Below, piece by piece: positions 25,240 through 33,590 of a DNA stretch of 58,604 nt. Position 1 is the first letter of the stretch. Each line of letters starts with the position of its first letter. The translations under genes were made by a program, and so were the position numbers. The stretch lies in contig PKRG01000016.1 in assembly GCA_017577575.1 (NCBI GenBank), forward strand, positions 1 to 58,604, read 5' to 3'. The stretch is from Acidimicrobiia bacterium (GTDB lineage Bacteria > Actinomycetota > Acidimicrobiia > Spongiisociales > ZC4RG35). Below the pieces are notes generated by a model, which ran no database searches, was not told the DNA's origin, and saw only the letters and a program-made list of their open reading frames with translations.

Positions 25240-26922
25240 ATGACGTCGTCGCCGTCCCCGCCCAGCCGGCCGTTCTTCCTCCTGGTCGACGACGACCCGA
25301 ACGTCCTTTCCGCCGTCCAGCGCGACATCCGGGCCCGTTACGGGAGCCGCTTCGACGTCGTCGCCCTCTCCTCGGGGCGAGACGCCCTGGAGGCGACCCG
25401 CGAGCTCAAGCGGCGAGGCGGTGAGGTGGCGGTGTTCCTCGTCGACCAACGGATGCCGAACATGACCGGCCTCGAGTTCCTGGAGCAGGCGATGGAGGTC
25501 TACCCGCAGGCCCGCCGGGTGCTCCTCACCGCCTTCTCCGACACCTCGGTGGCCATCCAGGGGATCAACCAGATCGGCCTCCACCACTACTTCGTCAAAC
25601 CCTGGGATCCGCCGGAGGAGAAGCTGTACCCGACCCTCGACGAGGTGCTCGACGACTGGCAGGCGATACGCCCGCCACCCGCAGACGAGACGGTGCGGGT
25701 CCTCGGGCACCGCTGGTCCGCCCACGCCACCCAGATGAAGGAGTTCCTGGGCGGCAACCGCATCCCGTACCGGATGCTCGACCTCGACCGTGACTCCGAA
25801 GCGAGAGAGTTGCTGGCCGCCCTCGACGAAGAGTCGGCGCTGCCCGCCGCCGTCCTTCCCGACGGCACCGTCCTCGCCCGCCCCACGCCCCGCCAGCTCG
25901 CCGAGGCCGTCGGCCTCCCCGTCACCTACGCCGGGACCGCGGTGCGGGACCTCGTGATCATCGGCGGAGGGCCGGCCGGCCTGGCCGCCGCCGTCTACGG
26001 CGCCTCCGAGGGCCTCGACACCGTCCTGGTCGAGCGGTTCGCCATCGGAGGGCAAGCGGGCACCAGCAGCCGCATCGAGAACTATCTCGGCTTCCCGGGA
26101 GGCATCAGCGGGACCGACCTCGCCCGGAAAGCGCACGACCAGGCCCGCAAGTTCGGGGCGGAGATCCTCACCGCGGCGGAAGCGACGTCGATCCGCCTCG
26201 AGGAGCCGATCCGGTCCGTGTGCCTGGCCGACGGAACGGAAATCCGCGCCCGGGCCGTCCTCGTCGCCACCGGAATGACGGTGAGGACGATCGACGCCCC
26301 CGGCTTCGACCGCCTCGACTACGCCGGCGTGTACTACGGGGCCACGCCATCGGAGGCGAACTCCTTCAAAGGCGAGGAGGTCGCCGTGATCGGCGGGGCG
26401 AACTCCGCCGGCCAGGCCGCCCTCATGCTCTCCCGCACGGCCGCCCACGTGACGATCGTCGTGCGGGCACCCACCCTCGAGGCCAAGATGTCGACGTACC
26501 TCGTCGACCAGATCCGGGCGACGCCGAACATCGAAGTGCTCACCGGGTCCCAGGTCGTCGAGGCGCTGGGTGAGGACCACCTCACCGGCATGGTTATCGC
26601 CCGGGAGGACGGGACCCGCCAGACCCGGCCGGTGGCGGGCCTGTTCATCCTCATCGGCGCCGTCCCCCACACCGGCTTCCTCCGCGGCGTGGTCCAACTC
26701 AACGAGGCCGGCTTCGTCCTCACCGGGCCGGATCTCGTCACCGACGGCAGGCCGCCTCCCGGCTGGCCGCTGAAGCGGCTCCAGTACATGCTCGAGACCA
26801 GCGTGCCGGGGATCTTCGCCGCCGGGGACGTCCGCCAAGGCTCGATCCGGCGGGTGGCGGCGGCGGTGGGGTCCGGCGCAGCCAGCATGACGTTCATCCA
26901 CGAGTACCTCGCCACGGTGTGA
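25240..26922 (+). CDS. Response-regulator receiver fused to thioredoxin-reductase-like FAD oxidoreductase lacking CxxC
   Basis: A 560-aa fusion. Residues 11-125 are a receiver domain with D17-D19, phospho-acceptor D69 (FLVDQRMPN) and K120 (FVKPW). Residues 150-225 look like a glutaredoxin/thioredoxin-fold segment without cysteines. Residues 236-560 are a thioredoxin-reductase fold: IIGGGPAGLAAAVYG (FAD), GQAGTSSRIENYLGFP, VIGGANSAGQAA (NADPH) and GIFAAGDVR. The redox CxxC expected near residues 366-372 reads YYGATPSEA, and the whole protein has one Cys (C328). It therefore cannot be a dithiol reductase. It overlaps the kinase gene by 4 nt, so a phosphorylation-controlled flavoenzyme is inferred. 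Confidence 0.88.
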   Translation: MTSSPSPPSRPFFLLVDDDPNVLSAVQRDIRARYGSRFDVVALSSGRDALEATRELKRRGGEVAVFLVDQRMPNMTGLEFLEQAMEVYPQARRVLLTAFSDTSVAIQGINQIGLHHYFVKPWDPPEEKLYPTLDEVLDDWQAIRPPPADETVRVLGHRWSAHATQMKEFLGGNRIPYRMLDLDRDSEARELLAALDEESALPAAVLPDGTVLARPTPRQLAEAVGLPVTYAGTAVRDLVIIGGGPAGLAAAVYGASEGLDTVLVERFAIGGQAGTSSRIENYLGFPGGISGTDLARKAHDQARKFGAEILTAAEATSIRLEEPIRSVCLADGTEIRARAVLVATGMTVRTIDAPGFDRLDYAGVYYGATPSEANSFKGEEVAVIGGANSAGQAALMLSRTAAHVTIVVRAPTLEAKMSTYLVDQIRATPNIEVLTGSQVVEALGEDHLTGMVIAREDGTRQTRPVAGLFILIGAVPHTGFLRGVVQLNEAGFVLTGPDLVTDGRPPPGWPLKRLQYMLETSVPGIFAAGDVRQGSIRRVAAAVGSGAASMTFIHEYLATV

Positions 26923-28304
26923 CCGAGATCCTCGACCTCCTGCGGGGCGTCGACCCCTTCACGCAACTGGGCGGCGACGAGCTGTCCGCCCTCGCCGGCC
27001 GCGTCGAAGTCGTCGACCTCCCCGCCGGCCGCGAGCTTTTCTCCCACGGCGAGTCCGGCGACCGGGCCTACGTAGTGCTGGACGGGGAGCTGGAGGTGCG
27101 GGCGCCCGGCCCGCTCGGGGTGCTGGTCGTAGCCGTGCTGGGCCGCGGCGACCTGGTAGGCGAGACCTCTTTGATCCGGGGCACCACCCGCAACGCCACG
27201 GTCGCTGCCCGCTCCGACTCCAGGCTGGTCGCCATCGCCCCCGGCGACCTCAAGGAGGCGATCGGCCGTGCCGGGAGCGCCCTGATGGAGACCCTCCTCG
27301 ATCGGTGGGAGCAGACCCGCAACCAGGTTGTGAGGGGAGAGCGGATGGTCCAGTTGGGCACCCTGGCCGCCGGCATCGCCCACGAGCTCAACAACCCGGC
27401 GGCCGCCGTGCGCCGCAGTTCCCAGGTGCTGGGCGAGACCCTGCAACGGCTGGCCGAGGCGATGACCGCCATGGCGCGCGCCGTCCTCGACCCGGAGCGA
27501 GCGGAGGCGTTCGCCCAGGCGCTGGAGGCGGTGGTGGCAGGCGACGAGAGCCCCGCCGCTCCCTCCGACCCGCTGGCGCGGGCCAACCTCGAACGGCAGG
27601 CGGGAGAGGCGATCGCCCGTCTCGGGATCGAAGACGCCTGGAGCCTGGCCCCCGACGCAGTCGACGCCGGCCTCGACCCCGGAGTCATCGAGCGCCTCGG
27701 GGCCACCTTCGGCCCGGACGTGGTGCCGGCGGTGGTGGAGCTGGCGGTGGCCACGGCGTCCGCCCGTCGTCTCGCCCAGGAGATCGGCTGGGCCTCCGGC
27801 CACATGTCCAAGGTCGCCCAGGATCTCGGTTCCTACAGCCGGGTGGGGGAGGCGCCCGTCCAGGACGTGGACCTGACCGACGGGCTCGAGAAGAGCCTGT
27901 CCCTCCTCACCCACCAACTCGAAGGCATCGAGGTGGTCCGCGAATACGCCCCCGACCTGCCGCTGGTGACCGTGGCCCCGAGCGAGCTGAACCAGGTCTG
28001 GACCAACCTGATCGCCAACGCCGCCCAGGCGGTGGGTCCCGGCGGGCGCATCGTCCTGCGGGCCTATCCCGACGACGGCTCGGTGGTGGTGGAGGTCGAG
28101 GACGACGGTCCCGGGATCCCGGAGGCGGCGCTGCCCAGGGTGTTCGACGCCTTCTTCACCACCAAGCCTCCCGGCTCCGGCACCGGGCTCGGCCTCGCCA
28201 TCTCCCACAAGATCGTCGTCGTCGACCACAGGGGGGACCTGACCGTGGAGTCACAGCCCGGGCGCACCGTGTTCCGGGTCGTGATCCCGGTCACGGCTCG
28301 CTGA
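26919..28304 (+). CDS. Histidine kinase with N-terminal cyclic-nucleotide-binding-like domain
   Basis: A 461-aa soluble kinase. Residues 10-125 are a CNB (Crp-like) domain (FSHGESGDRAYVVLDGELEV, GRGDLVGETSLIRGTTRNATVAA). Then comes the H-box AAGIAHELNNPAAAV with H155, a long helical segment, and an ATPase domain with N-box (NQVWTNLIANAAQAV), DDGPGIPEAALP and GSGTGLGLAIS. There are no membrane helices, so it senses a cytoplasmic signal. GTG 26919 overlaps the stop of the receiver-flavoprotein gene (GTGA), making a likely cognate pair. Whether the CNB domain binds cAMP, c-di-GMP or something else is not visible. Confidence 0.92.
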   Translation: MTEILDLLRGVDPFTQLGGDELSALAGRVEVVDLPAGRELFSHGESGDRAYVVLDGELEVRAPGPLGVLVVAVLGRGDLVGETSLIRGTTRNATVAARSDSRLVAIAPGDLKEAIGRAGSALMETLLDRWEQTRNQVVRGERMVQLGTLAAGIAHELNNPAAAVRRSSQVLGETLQRLAEAMTAMARAVLDPERAEAFAQALEAVVAGDESPAAPSDPLARANLERQAGEAIARLGIEDAWSLAPDAVDAGLDPGVIERLGATFGPDVVPAVVELAVATASARRLAQEIGWASGHMSKVAQDLGSYSRVGEAPVQDVDLTDGLEKSLSLLTHQLEGIEVVREYAPDLPLVTVAPSELNQVWTNLIANAAQAVGPGGRIVLRAYPDDGSVVVEVEDDGPGIPEAALPRVFDAFFTTKPPGSGTGLGLAISHKIVVVDHRGDLTVESQPGRTVFRVVIPVTAR

Positions 28305-28391
28305 CCGTCACGACCCAGTCACCTTCCGGCGAGGCGCGCGTCACATCGGTTCGCTAACTTCACGACGGGCTGGGAGTCGGAGGGAGAGAAC

Positions 28392-31022
28392 GTGAGAAGA
28401 CTTCGCTCAGTCCTGGCGCTGGCGGCGCTGGTGGCGACGCTGGGGATCAGCCCGGCGGGGGCCGACGAGCCTGCCGTGTTCGTCAACGAGATCCACTACG
28501 ACAACGTCTCCGACGACGTCGGAGAAGCCGTCGAGATCGCGGCGCCGGCCGGCACCGACCTGACCGGCTGGACCCTGGTCCTCTACAACGGGGCCAACGG
28601 CAGGGTCTACGACACCCACGAGCTGGCCGGCATGGTCCCCGACGAGGGACACGGCTACGGGGCGGTGGCCGTCGACACCCCCGGGTTGCAGAACGGGCCC
28701 GACGGCCTGGCCCTGGTCGACCCTGAAGGGCGAGTCGTGGAGTTCCTCTCCTACGAAGGGAGCTTCACCGCCACCGACGGGCCGGCGGCCGGCCTGACCT
28801 CCACCGACATCGGGATCGCCGAGCCTTCGAATGCTCCGGTGGGCACGTCGCTGCAGCTCGTCGGTCCCGGCACCGACCCGGCCGCCTTCGTCTGGGAGGG
28901 AGGCATCACCGCCAGCTTCGGGTGCCTCAACTCCGGCCAGGTCGACATCGCCGGGAGCTGCGCCACCGACCCCGGGCCCGGCATCACCCCCATCCACGTC
29001 GTCCAGGGGACGGGCGAAACCAGCCCTCTGGTCGGCCAGCAGGTCACCGTCAGGGGGGTGGTGATCGGCGACTACGAAGGCCCGGCGCCCAACCTGCGCG
29101 GCTTCTACATCCAGGAGCTCGAGCCCGACGACGACCCGGCGACGTCGGAGGGCCTGTTCGTCTTCCACGGGAACGAGGACTCCGTCGACTTGGGCGACGT
29201 GGTGGAAGTCACCGGCGTCGTGGCCGAGTTCCAGGGCCAGACCCAGCTCGACTTCCCCCAGGCGATCTCGGTGATCGACCGGGGAGTCACCGTCGAGCCG
29301 ACCCCGGTGACGCTGCCGCTGTCTTCGCCCGACGAGCTGGAGCGATACGAGGGGATGCTGGTCACGTTCCCCCAAGAGCTCTTCGTCACCGAGCACTTCC
29401 AGCTCGGCCGCTTCGGCCAGGTCGTCGTCTCCTCGAGCGGCCGCTTGCCACAGCCGACCGCCGTCGCCGAGCCCGGCCCCGAGGCCCAGGCGGTCCAGGC
29501 AGCCAACGACCTCGACCGCCTCATCATCGACGACGCCCGCAACGACCAGAACCCCGACCCGATCCGCTTCGGGCGGGGCGGCCAGCCACTGACAGCAGAG
29601 AACACCCTGAGGGGAGGGGACTCCATCACCGGGGCCACCGGTGTCCTCACCTACACCTGGGCCGGCAACGCCGCCTCCGGCAACGCCTACCGGCTGCGCC
29701 CGGTGAGCCCCGACGAGACGTTCGTGTTCGAAGCGCGGAACGCCCGACCCGCCTCGGCTCCCGACGTCGGCGGTTCGCTGCGGGTCGCCAGCTTCAACGT
29801 CCTCAACTACTTCCTCACTCTCGATCAGCCCGGGAACCTGTGCGGCGTGGTCCCCGAAGAGTGCCGGGGGGCCGAGAGCCCGCTCGAGTTCCAGCGTCAA
29901 CGGACGAAGCTCATCTCCGCCCTCGTCCGGCTCGACGCCGACATCCTCGGCCTCATGGAGCTCGAGAACACCCCCGGGGTCAGCCCGGAGGCGGACCTGG
30001 CGGCCGGGCTCAACGACGTGCTCGGCGACGGGACCTATGCCCCGATCGACGCCGGGACGGTGGGCGACGACGTGATCCGGGTGGGGATGATCTACAAGCC
30101 CGGCTCGGTGACGCCCGTCGGCGCCCCCCAGATCGTCGACTACGGAGACGGGCGCAACCGCGCCTCGCTCGCCCAGACCTTCCGCCACAACACGACCGGC
30201 GAGGTGTTCTCGGTCGTCGTCAACCACTTCAAGTCCAAGGGGTGCGACGAGGCGACAGGCCCCGACCTCGACCAGGGCGACGGTCAGGGGTGCTGGAACG
30301 CCACCCGGGTCGCCGCCGCCCACCAGCTGGTGGCGGCGATGGACGAACTGGGTCACGGGGACGGCGACTGGCTGGTCATAGGCGACCTCAACTCCTACGA
30401 CCACGAAGACCCCATCGACGTCTTCCGCGACTCCGGTTTCGAGGACCTCATCCGTCGTTTCGAGGGGCCCGACGCCTACGGATACGTCTTCGACGGGCAG
30501 TGGGGGTACCTCGACCACGCCCTGGCGTCGGCGTCCCTCGCCGAGCAGGTGACCGGCGCCGCTTCGTACCACATCAACGCCGACGAGCCCAACGTCCTGG
30601 ACTACAACACCAACTTCAAGAGCGACGACCAGATCGAATACCTCTACTCGCCCGACGAGTTCCGCACCTCCGACCACGACCCGGTCGTGGTCGGCCTCGA
30701 TCTGGGGAGCGGCCTCGGGAAGGTGGAGGCCGACCCCCACGAGTTGTGGCCACCCAACCACAAGATGCGCACCGTCGATCTGGCCGCCGAGAGGGGCGAG
30801 GTGGAGATCCTCGACGTCGCCTCGTCCGAGCCCGACGTGACCGGGCCCGGCGACCAGCCCGGCGACATCGAGATCGTCGACTCCGACACCGTCCGGCTCC
30901 GGGCGGAGCGCTACTCCCGTGACGGCCGCACCTACACCATCTCGGTGGTGGTCCGCGGCGACGGCCAGATGCGCTACGACACAGTCCGAGTCCACGTGCC
31001 GCACGACAGAGGGCGGAAGTAG
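28392..31022 (+). CDS. Large secreted nuclease, ExeM/NucH-like (LTD + OB + endonuclease/exonuclease/phosphatase)
   Basis: An 876-aa protein with a signal peptide (SVLALAALVATLGISPAGA). Domains in order: lamin-tail-like domain (about 28-175, VFVNEIHYDN...EIAAP), an OB-fold segment (about 195-440, VRGVVIGDYEG...GFYIQE), and an endonuclease/exonuclease/phosphatase domain (about 465-770). Catalytic signatures are ASFNVLNYF, LMELEN, VVNHFKSKGC, GDLNSY and SDHDPVVV. The C-terminal ~90 residues start with ELWPPNHKM, a short module seen at the end of several secreted proteins. Role: extracellular DNA or RNA degradation, perhaps for nutrient phosphate. GTG 28392 follows AGGGAGAGAAC. Confidence 0.88.
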   Translation: MRRLRSVLALAALVATLGISPAGADEPAVFVNEIHYDNVSDDVGEAVEIAAPAGTDLTGWTLVLYNGANGRVYDTHELAGMVPDEGHGYGAVAVDTPGLQNGPDGLALVDPEGRVVEFLSYEGSFTATDGPAAGLTSTDIGIAEPSNAPVGTSLQLVGPGTDPAAFVWEGGITASFGCLNSGQVDIAGSCATDPGPGITPIHVVQGTGETSPLVGQQVTVRGVVIGDYEGPAPNLRGFYIQELEPDDDPATSEGLFVFHGNEDSVDLGDVVEVTGVVAEFQGQTQLDFPQAISVIDRGVTVEPTPVTLPLSSPDELERYEGMLVTFPQELFVTEHFQLGRFGQVVVSSSGRLPQPTAVAEPGPEAQAVQAANDLDRLIIDDARNDQNPDPIRFGRGGQPLTAENTLRGGDSITGATGVLTYTWAGNAASGNAYRLRPVSPDETFVFEARNARPASAPDVGGSLRVASFNVLNYFLTLDQPGNLCGVVPEECRGAESPLEFQRQRTKLISALVRLDADILGLMELENTPGVSPEADLAAGLNDVLGDGTYAPIDAGTVGDDVIRVGMIYKPGSVTPVGAPQIVDYGDGRNRASLAQTFRHNTTGEVFSVVVNHFKSKGCDEATGPDLDQGDGQGCWNATRVAAAHQLVAAMDELGHGDGDWLVIGDLNSYDHEDPIDVFRDSGFEDLIRRFEGPDAYGYVFDGQWGYLDHALASASLAEQVTGAASYHINADEPNVLDYNTNFKSDDQIEYLYSPDEFRTSDHDPVVVGLDLGSGLGKVEADPHELWPPNHKMRTVDLAAERGEVEILDVASSEPDVTGPGDQPGDIEIVDSDTVRLRAERYSRDGRTYTISVVVRGDGQMRYDTVRVHVPHDRGRK

Positions 31023-31030
31023 CCCGCCCT
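31010..31030. terminator. Hairpin between convergent nuclease and MFS genes
   Basis: AGGGCGG (31010-31016) pairs with CCGCCCT (31024-31030) around a 7-nt loop that includes the nuclease stop codon. It lies between convergent genes, so it may work in both directions. No T-tract. Confidence 0.45.
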
Positions 31031-31051
31031 AGGGGAGGAGAGAGCCGAGGC

Positions 31052-32392
31052 CTATTCCGCCGGAGCCGCTTCGTCGGCTTCCGGCGGAGCCTCGGTGCGC
31101 CGCATGTGGCGCAGCCGGCGATGGGTCGGTCCGAACGTGTCGCTCCACAGCGGAGTCGAGAACAGCCACGCCGCCAGGGCGATCAGGAGCAGGGGAGTGG
31201 CGCGCACGATCGTGGCGTAGTCGGCCCGGTCGGCGAGGACGCCGCCGAGCAGGGCACCGATCGGGAGCGTCCCCCACGACAGCGCCCGCGAGGCGGTGAT
31301 CACCCTTCCCAGCATCGCCCGGGGCGTGTAGACCTGGCGGATCGTGGCGATCGGGACGTTCACGAGGCCGATGCCGACGAACATCGAGAAGGCGAACACC
31401 AGCGCCATCACCCCGAACCGGGAGAAGACCAACAGGCCCATGCCGGCCGCCATCACCAGCACCCCGATCACCATGGTTCGGCCCAACCCGAGGAACCTGA
31501 TGACCCGGTCGGCGACGGCGGCGCCGAGGATCGCCCCGAGCCCGAACGCGACGATCAGGGTGCCGATCTCGACGTCGCTCTGGGTGAGCAGCACCTCGCT
31601 GGCCATGACCACGAACGTCGCCTCGATGAACCCGAAGACCACGTTGGCTCCGGCGGCGGTGATCGTCGAGTCACGCAGCCGCCGCTCTCCCACGAGGAAT
31701 CGCAGCCCGTTGAGGGTCTCCTCGATGAAACCGGCCTGCTCTTCCTCTTCCGTCGGGATGGTGTCGACCTTGCCGACCATGAAAACCGCGAACGCCGAGA
31801 CGATGAAGGTGCCGCCGTTGAACCACAGCCCCGGCGCGGTGCCGCCCACGGCCGCCATGATCCCGGCGAGCATCGGCCCGGCGGCGAACATCGCCGACTG
31901 GGTTGCCGAGATCAACCCGTTCGCCTTGGCGAGACGGTCGGGGGCGACCAGGGCGGGGATGATGGCGTACAGCGAGTTCTCGTAGACCGCCGAGAACGAC
32001 CCGATCAAGAACGCCATGGCGAATATCTCGCCGATGCGGATCCCGCCCCCGGCGTTGGCGGCGAGATAGAAGAACGCCGCCGCCCTCACCAGGTCGGCGA
32101 CGATCATCGCCCAGCGGAGCCGGATCCGGTCGAGGATCACACCGCCCACGAGCCCGAAGACGAGCGTGGGAAGGGTCTCCAGGGCGTAGCTGATGGAGAA
32201 GGGGAGGGTCTCCTCGGTGCCGCCCACCACCTCGGCGACGAGGAGAGGGATCGTCAGGTAGGCGACGTAGTTGCCGAGGAGGCTGACGGCCGTCCCGGAA
32301 TACAGCGTGCGGAAGCGGGAACCGAGTCCCCTCGAAGAGGGCAGGTGCTTCCCGCGCATCGGAGCAGGCCCGTCCCCCGAAGCGGTGATCAT
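31052..32392 (-). CDS. MFS transporter, EntS/exporter-like
   Basis: A 446-aa membrane protein with about 12 helices between residues 30 and 415. SRFRTLYSGTAVSLLGNYVAYLTIPLLV at the start and GLVGGVILDRIRLRWAMIVADLVRA (MFS motif A region) are typical of the EntS/MFS_3 exporter subgroup. The substrate cannot be predicted. ATG 32392 is preceded by AAGGTG; ATG 32359 is a second candidate. Divergent from the small membrane genes at 32508. Confidence 0.88.
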   Translation of the reverse strand: MITASGDGPAPMRGKHLPSSRGLGSRFRTLYSGTAVSLLGNYVAYLTIPLLVAEVVGGTEETLPFSISYALETLPTLVFGLVGGVILDRIRLRWAMIVADLVRAAAFFYLAANAGGGIRIGEIFAMAFLIGSFSAVYENSLYAIIPALVAPDRLAKANGLISATQSAMFAAGPMLAGIMAAVGGTAPGLWFNGGTFIVSAFAVFMVGKVDTIPTEEEEQAGFIEETLNGLRFLVGERRLRDSTITAAGANVVFGFIEATFVVMASEVLLTQSDVEIGTLIVAFGLGAILGAAVADRVIRFLGLGRTMVIGVLVMAAGMGLLVFSRFGVMALVFAFSMFVGIGLVNVPIATIRQVYTPRAMLGRVITASRALSWGTLPIGALLGGVLADRADYATIVRATPLLLIALAAWLFSTPLWSDTFGPTHRRLRHMRRTEAPPEADEAAPAE

Positions 32393-32494
32393 GGGGCCTG
32401 CACCTTAGATCACCACTGGCTCGGTCGCCCGCTTTCCGGGCTCTGTGGCCTCGGCGGCCGCCGGATGCGCTCCGCTATCGCCCGCGGTGGTTGT

Positions 32495-32500
32495 TAGCCT
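32495..32500 (+). promoter_or_regulatory. -10 box for a leaderless transcript
   Basis: TAGCCT ends 7 nt before ATG 32508, which has no Shine-Dalgarno. The transcript would start at or next to the A of the start codon. Confidence 0.4.
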
Positions 32501-32507
32501 GCTGCTG

Positions 32508-32819
32508 ATGGCACAGCCCAGTGAGATCCCGGAGCTCGCCACCGAGCTGTACGAGCTCTCCAAGGAATACCTCCGCCAGGAGACGGTGGAGCCGATGAAG
32601 AAGCTCGGCGCGTACGCCGGGCTGGGTCTGGCGGGGGCGGCAGCCATGGCCGTGGCGGCGATCTTCGCCACGTTGGGCTTCCACGGCCTCATGCAGTGGT
32701 TGTTCTACGAGGCTCTCGACCTGCAGTCGCCCTGGTGGCGGGTCGCGTCACGGGGCGCCACGGTGCTGTTCGCCGGCATCGGCGCCGGTCTCATCGCCTG
32801 GAGGATGGGAAGCGAATGA
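32508..32819 (+). CDS. Small membrane protein, holin-family-like
   Basis: A 103-aa protein with an amphipathic N-terminus (PSEIPELATELYELSKEYLRQETVEPMKKLG) and two hydrophobic helices (about 39-63 and 80-99). This layout resembles the phage-holin-III-like/DUF1469 actinobacterial proteins, which are not phage genes. Function unknown. ATG 32508 was chosen over the longer frame because the upstream residues are low-complexity and a -10 box lies in them. It overlaps the next gene by 4 nt. Confidence 0.7.
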   Translation: MAQPSEIPELATELYELSKEYLRQETVEPMKKLGAYAGLGLAGAAAMAVAAIFATLGFHGLMQWLFYEALDLQSPWWRVASRGATVLFAGIGAGLIAWRMGSE

Positions 32820-33010
32820 AGATCCAGCCGAGCGACATCGAGGCCAAGGCCCGCCAGATCCAGGACGCTCTCGAGCAGACGAAGGAGTCGGCGCAGAACA
32901 CCGCGGTCCTGGCCGGGGTGGCGGTGTTCCTCTTCGTCCTGGTCGCGTTCCTCGTCGGCCGGCGCCGGGGCAAGAAGAGCCGCGCCGTCGTCGAGATCTA
33001 CCGCCTCTGA
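32816..33010 (+). CDS. Small single-pass membrane protein, 64 aa
   Basis: A 64-aa protein with a charged N-terminal helix (IEAKARQIQDALEQTKESAQN), one membrane helix (about 30-46, TAVLAGVAVFLFVLVAFLV) and a strongly basic RRRGKKSR stretch after it. It overlaps the preceding membrane gene (ATGA), and the two are probably partners. No family named. Its stop and that of the convergent gene share the palindrome TGAGGCCTCA. Confidence 0.72.
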   Translation: MKIQPSDIEAKARQIQDALEQTKESAQNTAVLAGVAVFLFVLVAFLVGRRRGKKSRAVVEIYRL

Positions 33011-33014
33011 GGCC

Positions 33015-33242
33015 TCAGTCGGGCTTCTCCACCAGCCGCAGCCGCGGGGTGCCCGGCTTGGCGTGGCGGACCACGATCGCCGAGCCGACCGGCAACGTCT
33101 TCCGGTACACGAGCTGGCGCTTACCCTTGGAGTTGCGCAGCATCTGGAGGGCGATCAAGCCCAGGCCGGTCAGCAGCACCGCCTGGTTGCCTTCGCGCAG
33201 GCCCCGCAGGGTCCGCGCCCACCCGAGTGCTTTCAGGTTCAT
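33015..33242 (-). CDS. Small hypothetical protein, 75 aa
   Basis: A 75-aa basic protein with one moderately hydrophobic segment (QAVLLTGLGLIALQML, about 20-35) and a C-terminal beta-like part (VYRKTLPVGSAIVVRH...RLVEKPD). No family recognised. ATG 33242 is divergent from the microprotein gene at 33295, 52 bp apart, and convergent with the membrane pair, 4 bp apart. Confidence 0.65.
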   Translation of the reverse strand: MNLKALGWARTLRGLREGNQAVLLTGLGLIALQMLRNSKGKRQLVYRKTLPVGSAIVVRHAKPGTPRLRLVEKPD

Positions 33243-33294
33243 GAGATGAATCCTGTTCCTCTACCGTTGAAGAACCGTAGCCGTCGATTGGACC

Positions 33295-33393
33295 ATGCGT
33301 AACAACAAGCGTTTCCAGCAGATCGTCGTGTGGGTCGTCGTGATCGGGATGATCCTGACGGTCGCCGTCGGTGTCATCGGAGGTTCCGCATGA
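33295..33393 (+). CDS. 32-aa membrane microprotein in front of the ttuB-like gene
   Basis: ATG 33295 opens a 32-codon frame: a basic N-terminus (RNNKRFQQ) followed by one hydrophobic helix (IVVWVVVIGMILTVAVGVIGG). Its TGA overlaps the ATG of the carrier gene (ATGA at 33390), and the Shine-Dalgarno of that gene (GGAGG) lies inside it, so coupling is built in. A TAGCCG hexamer ends 11 nt before the ATG, consistent with a leaderless transcript. Function unknown. It may localise or regulate the operon. Confidence 0.65.
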   Translation: MRNNKRFQQIVVWVVVIGMILTVAVGVIGGSA

Positions 33394-33590
33394 AGGTGAT
33401 ACTCCGCCAGCCGCGCCGCGAGATAGAAGTCGAGGGGGTCAGCAAGGTCGCCGACCTCTTCAAGCAGCTCGACCTGGTCCCCGAGTCGTACCTGGTGATC
33501 CGCGACGGTGAGCTGCTCACCATCGACATGCCCGTCGGGCCCGACGACGTGATCGAGCTGAGGCCGGTGATATCGGGAGGCTCGCCATGA
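33390..33590 (+). CDS. Ubiquitin-like sulfur carrier, MoaD/ThiS/TtuB family
   Basis: A 66-aa beta-grasp protein: MKVILRQPRREIEVEG...VADLFKQLDLVPESYLVIRDGELLTIDMPVGPDDVIELRPVISGG. The downstream TtuA-like gene suggests that it is TtuB, which carries sulfur as a C-terminal thiocarboxylate for 2-thiolation of tRNA U54. TtuB normally ends in Gly-Gly; here the reading ends Gly-Gly-Ser-Pro, so two residues would have to be removed or the activation differs. The stop overlaps the next start (ATGA). No E1-like activating gene is in the window. Confidence 0.82.
   Translation: MKVILRQPRREIEVEGVSKVADLFKQLDLVPESYLVIRDGELLTIDMPVGPDDVIELRPVISGGSP

Noticed and set aside
24463..26901. Very long open frame on the minus strand opposite the antiporter and REC-reductase genes
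   Set aside because: It is the mirror frame of well-supported + strand genes, has no recognisable motifs, and is expected from high-GC codon usage.
28407..31004. 865-codon minus-strand open frame opposite the secreted nuclease
   Set aside because: Antisense shadow of a gene with clear catalytic motifs; composition is Val/Gly/Asp-rich without any domain.
32508..33010. Holin-like small membrane genes considered as prophage remnants
   Set aside because: No lysin, integrase or structural genes nearby; this protein type is chromosomal in actinobacteria.
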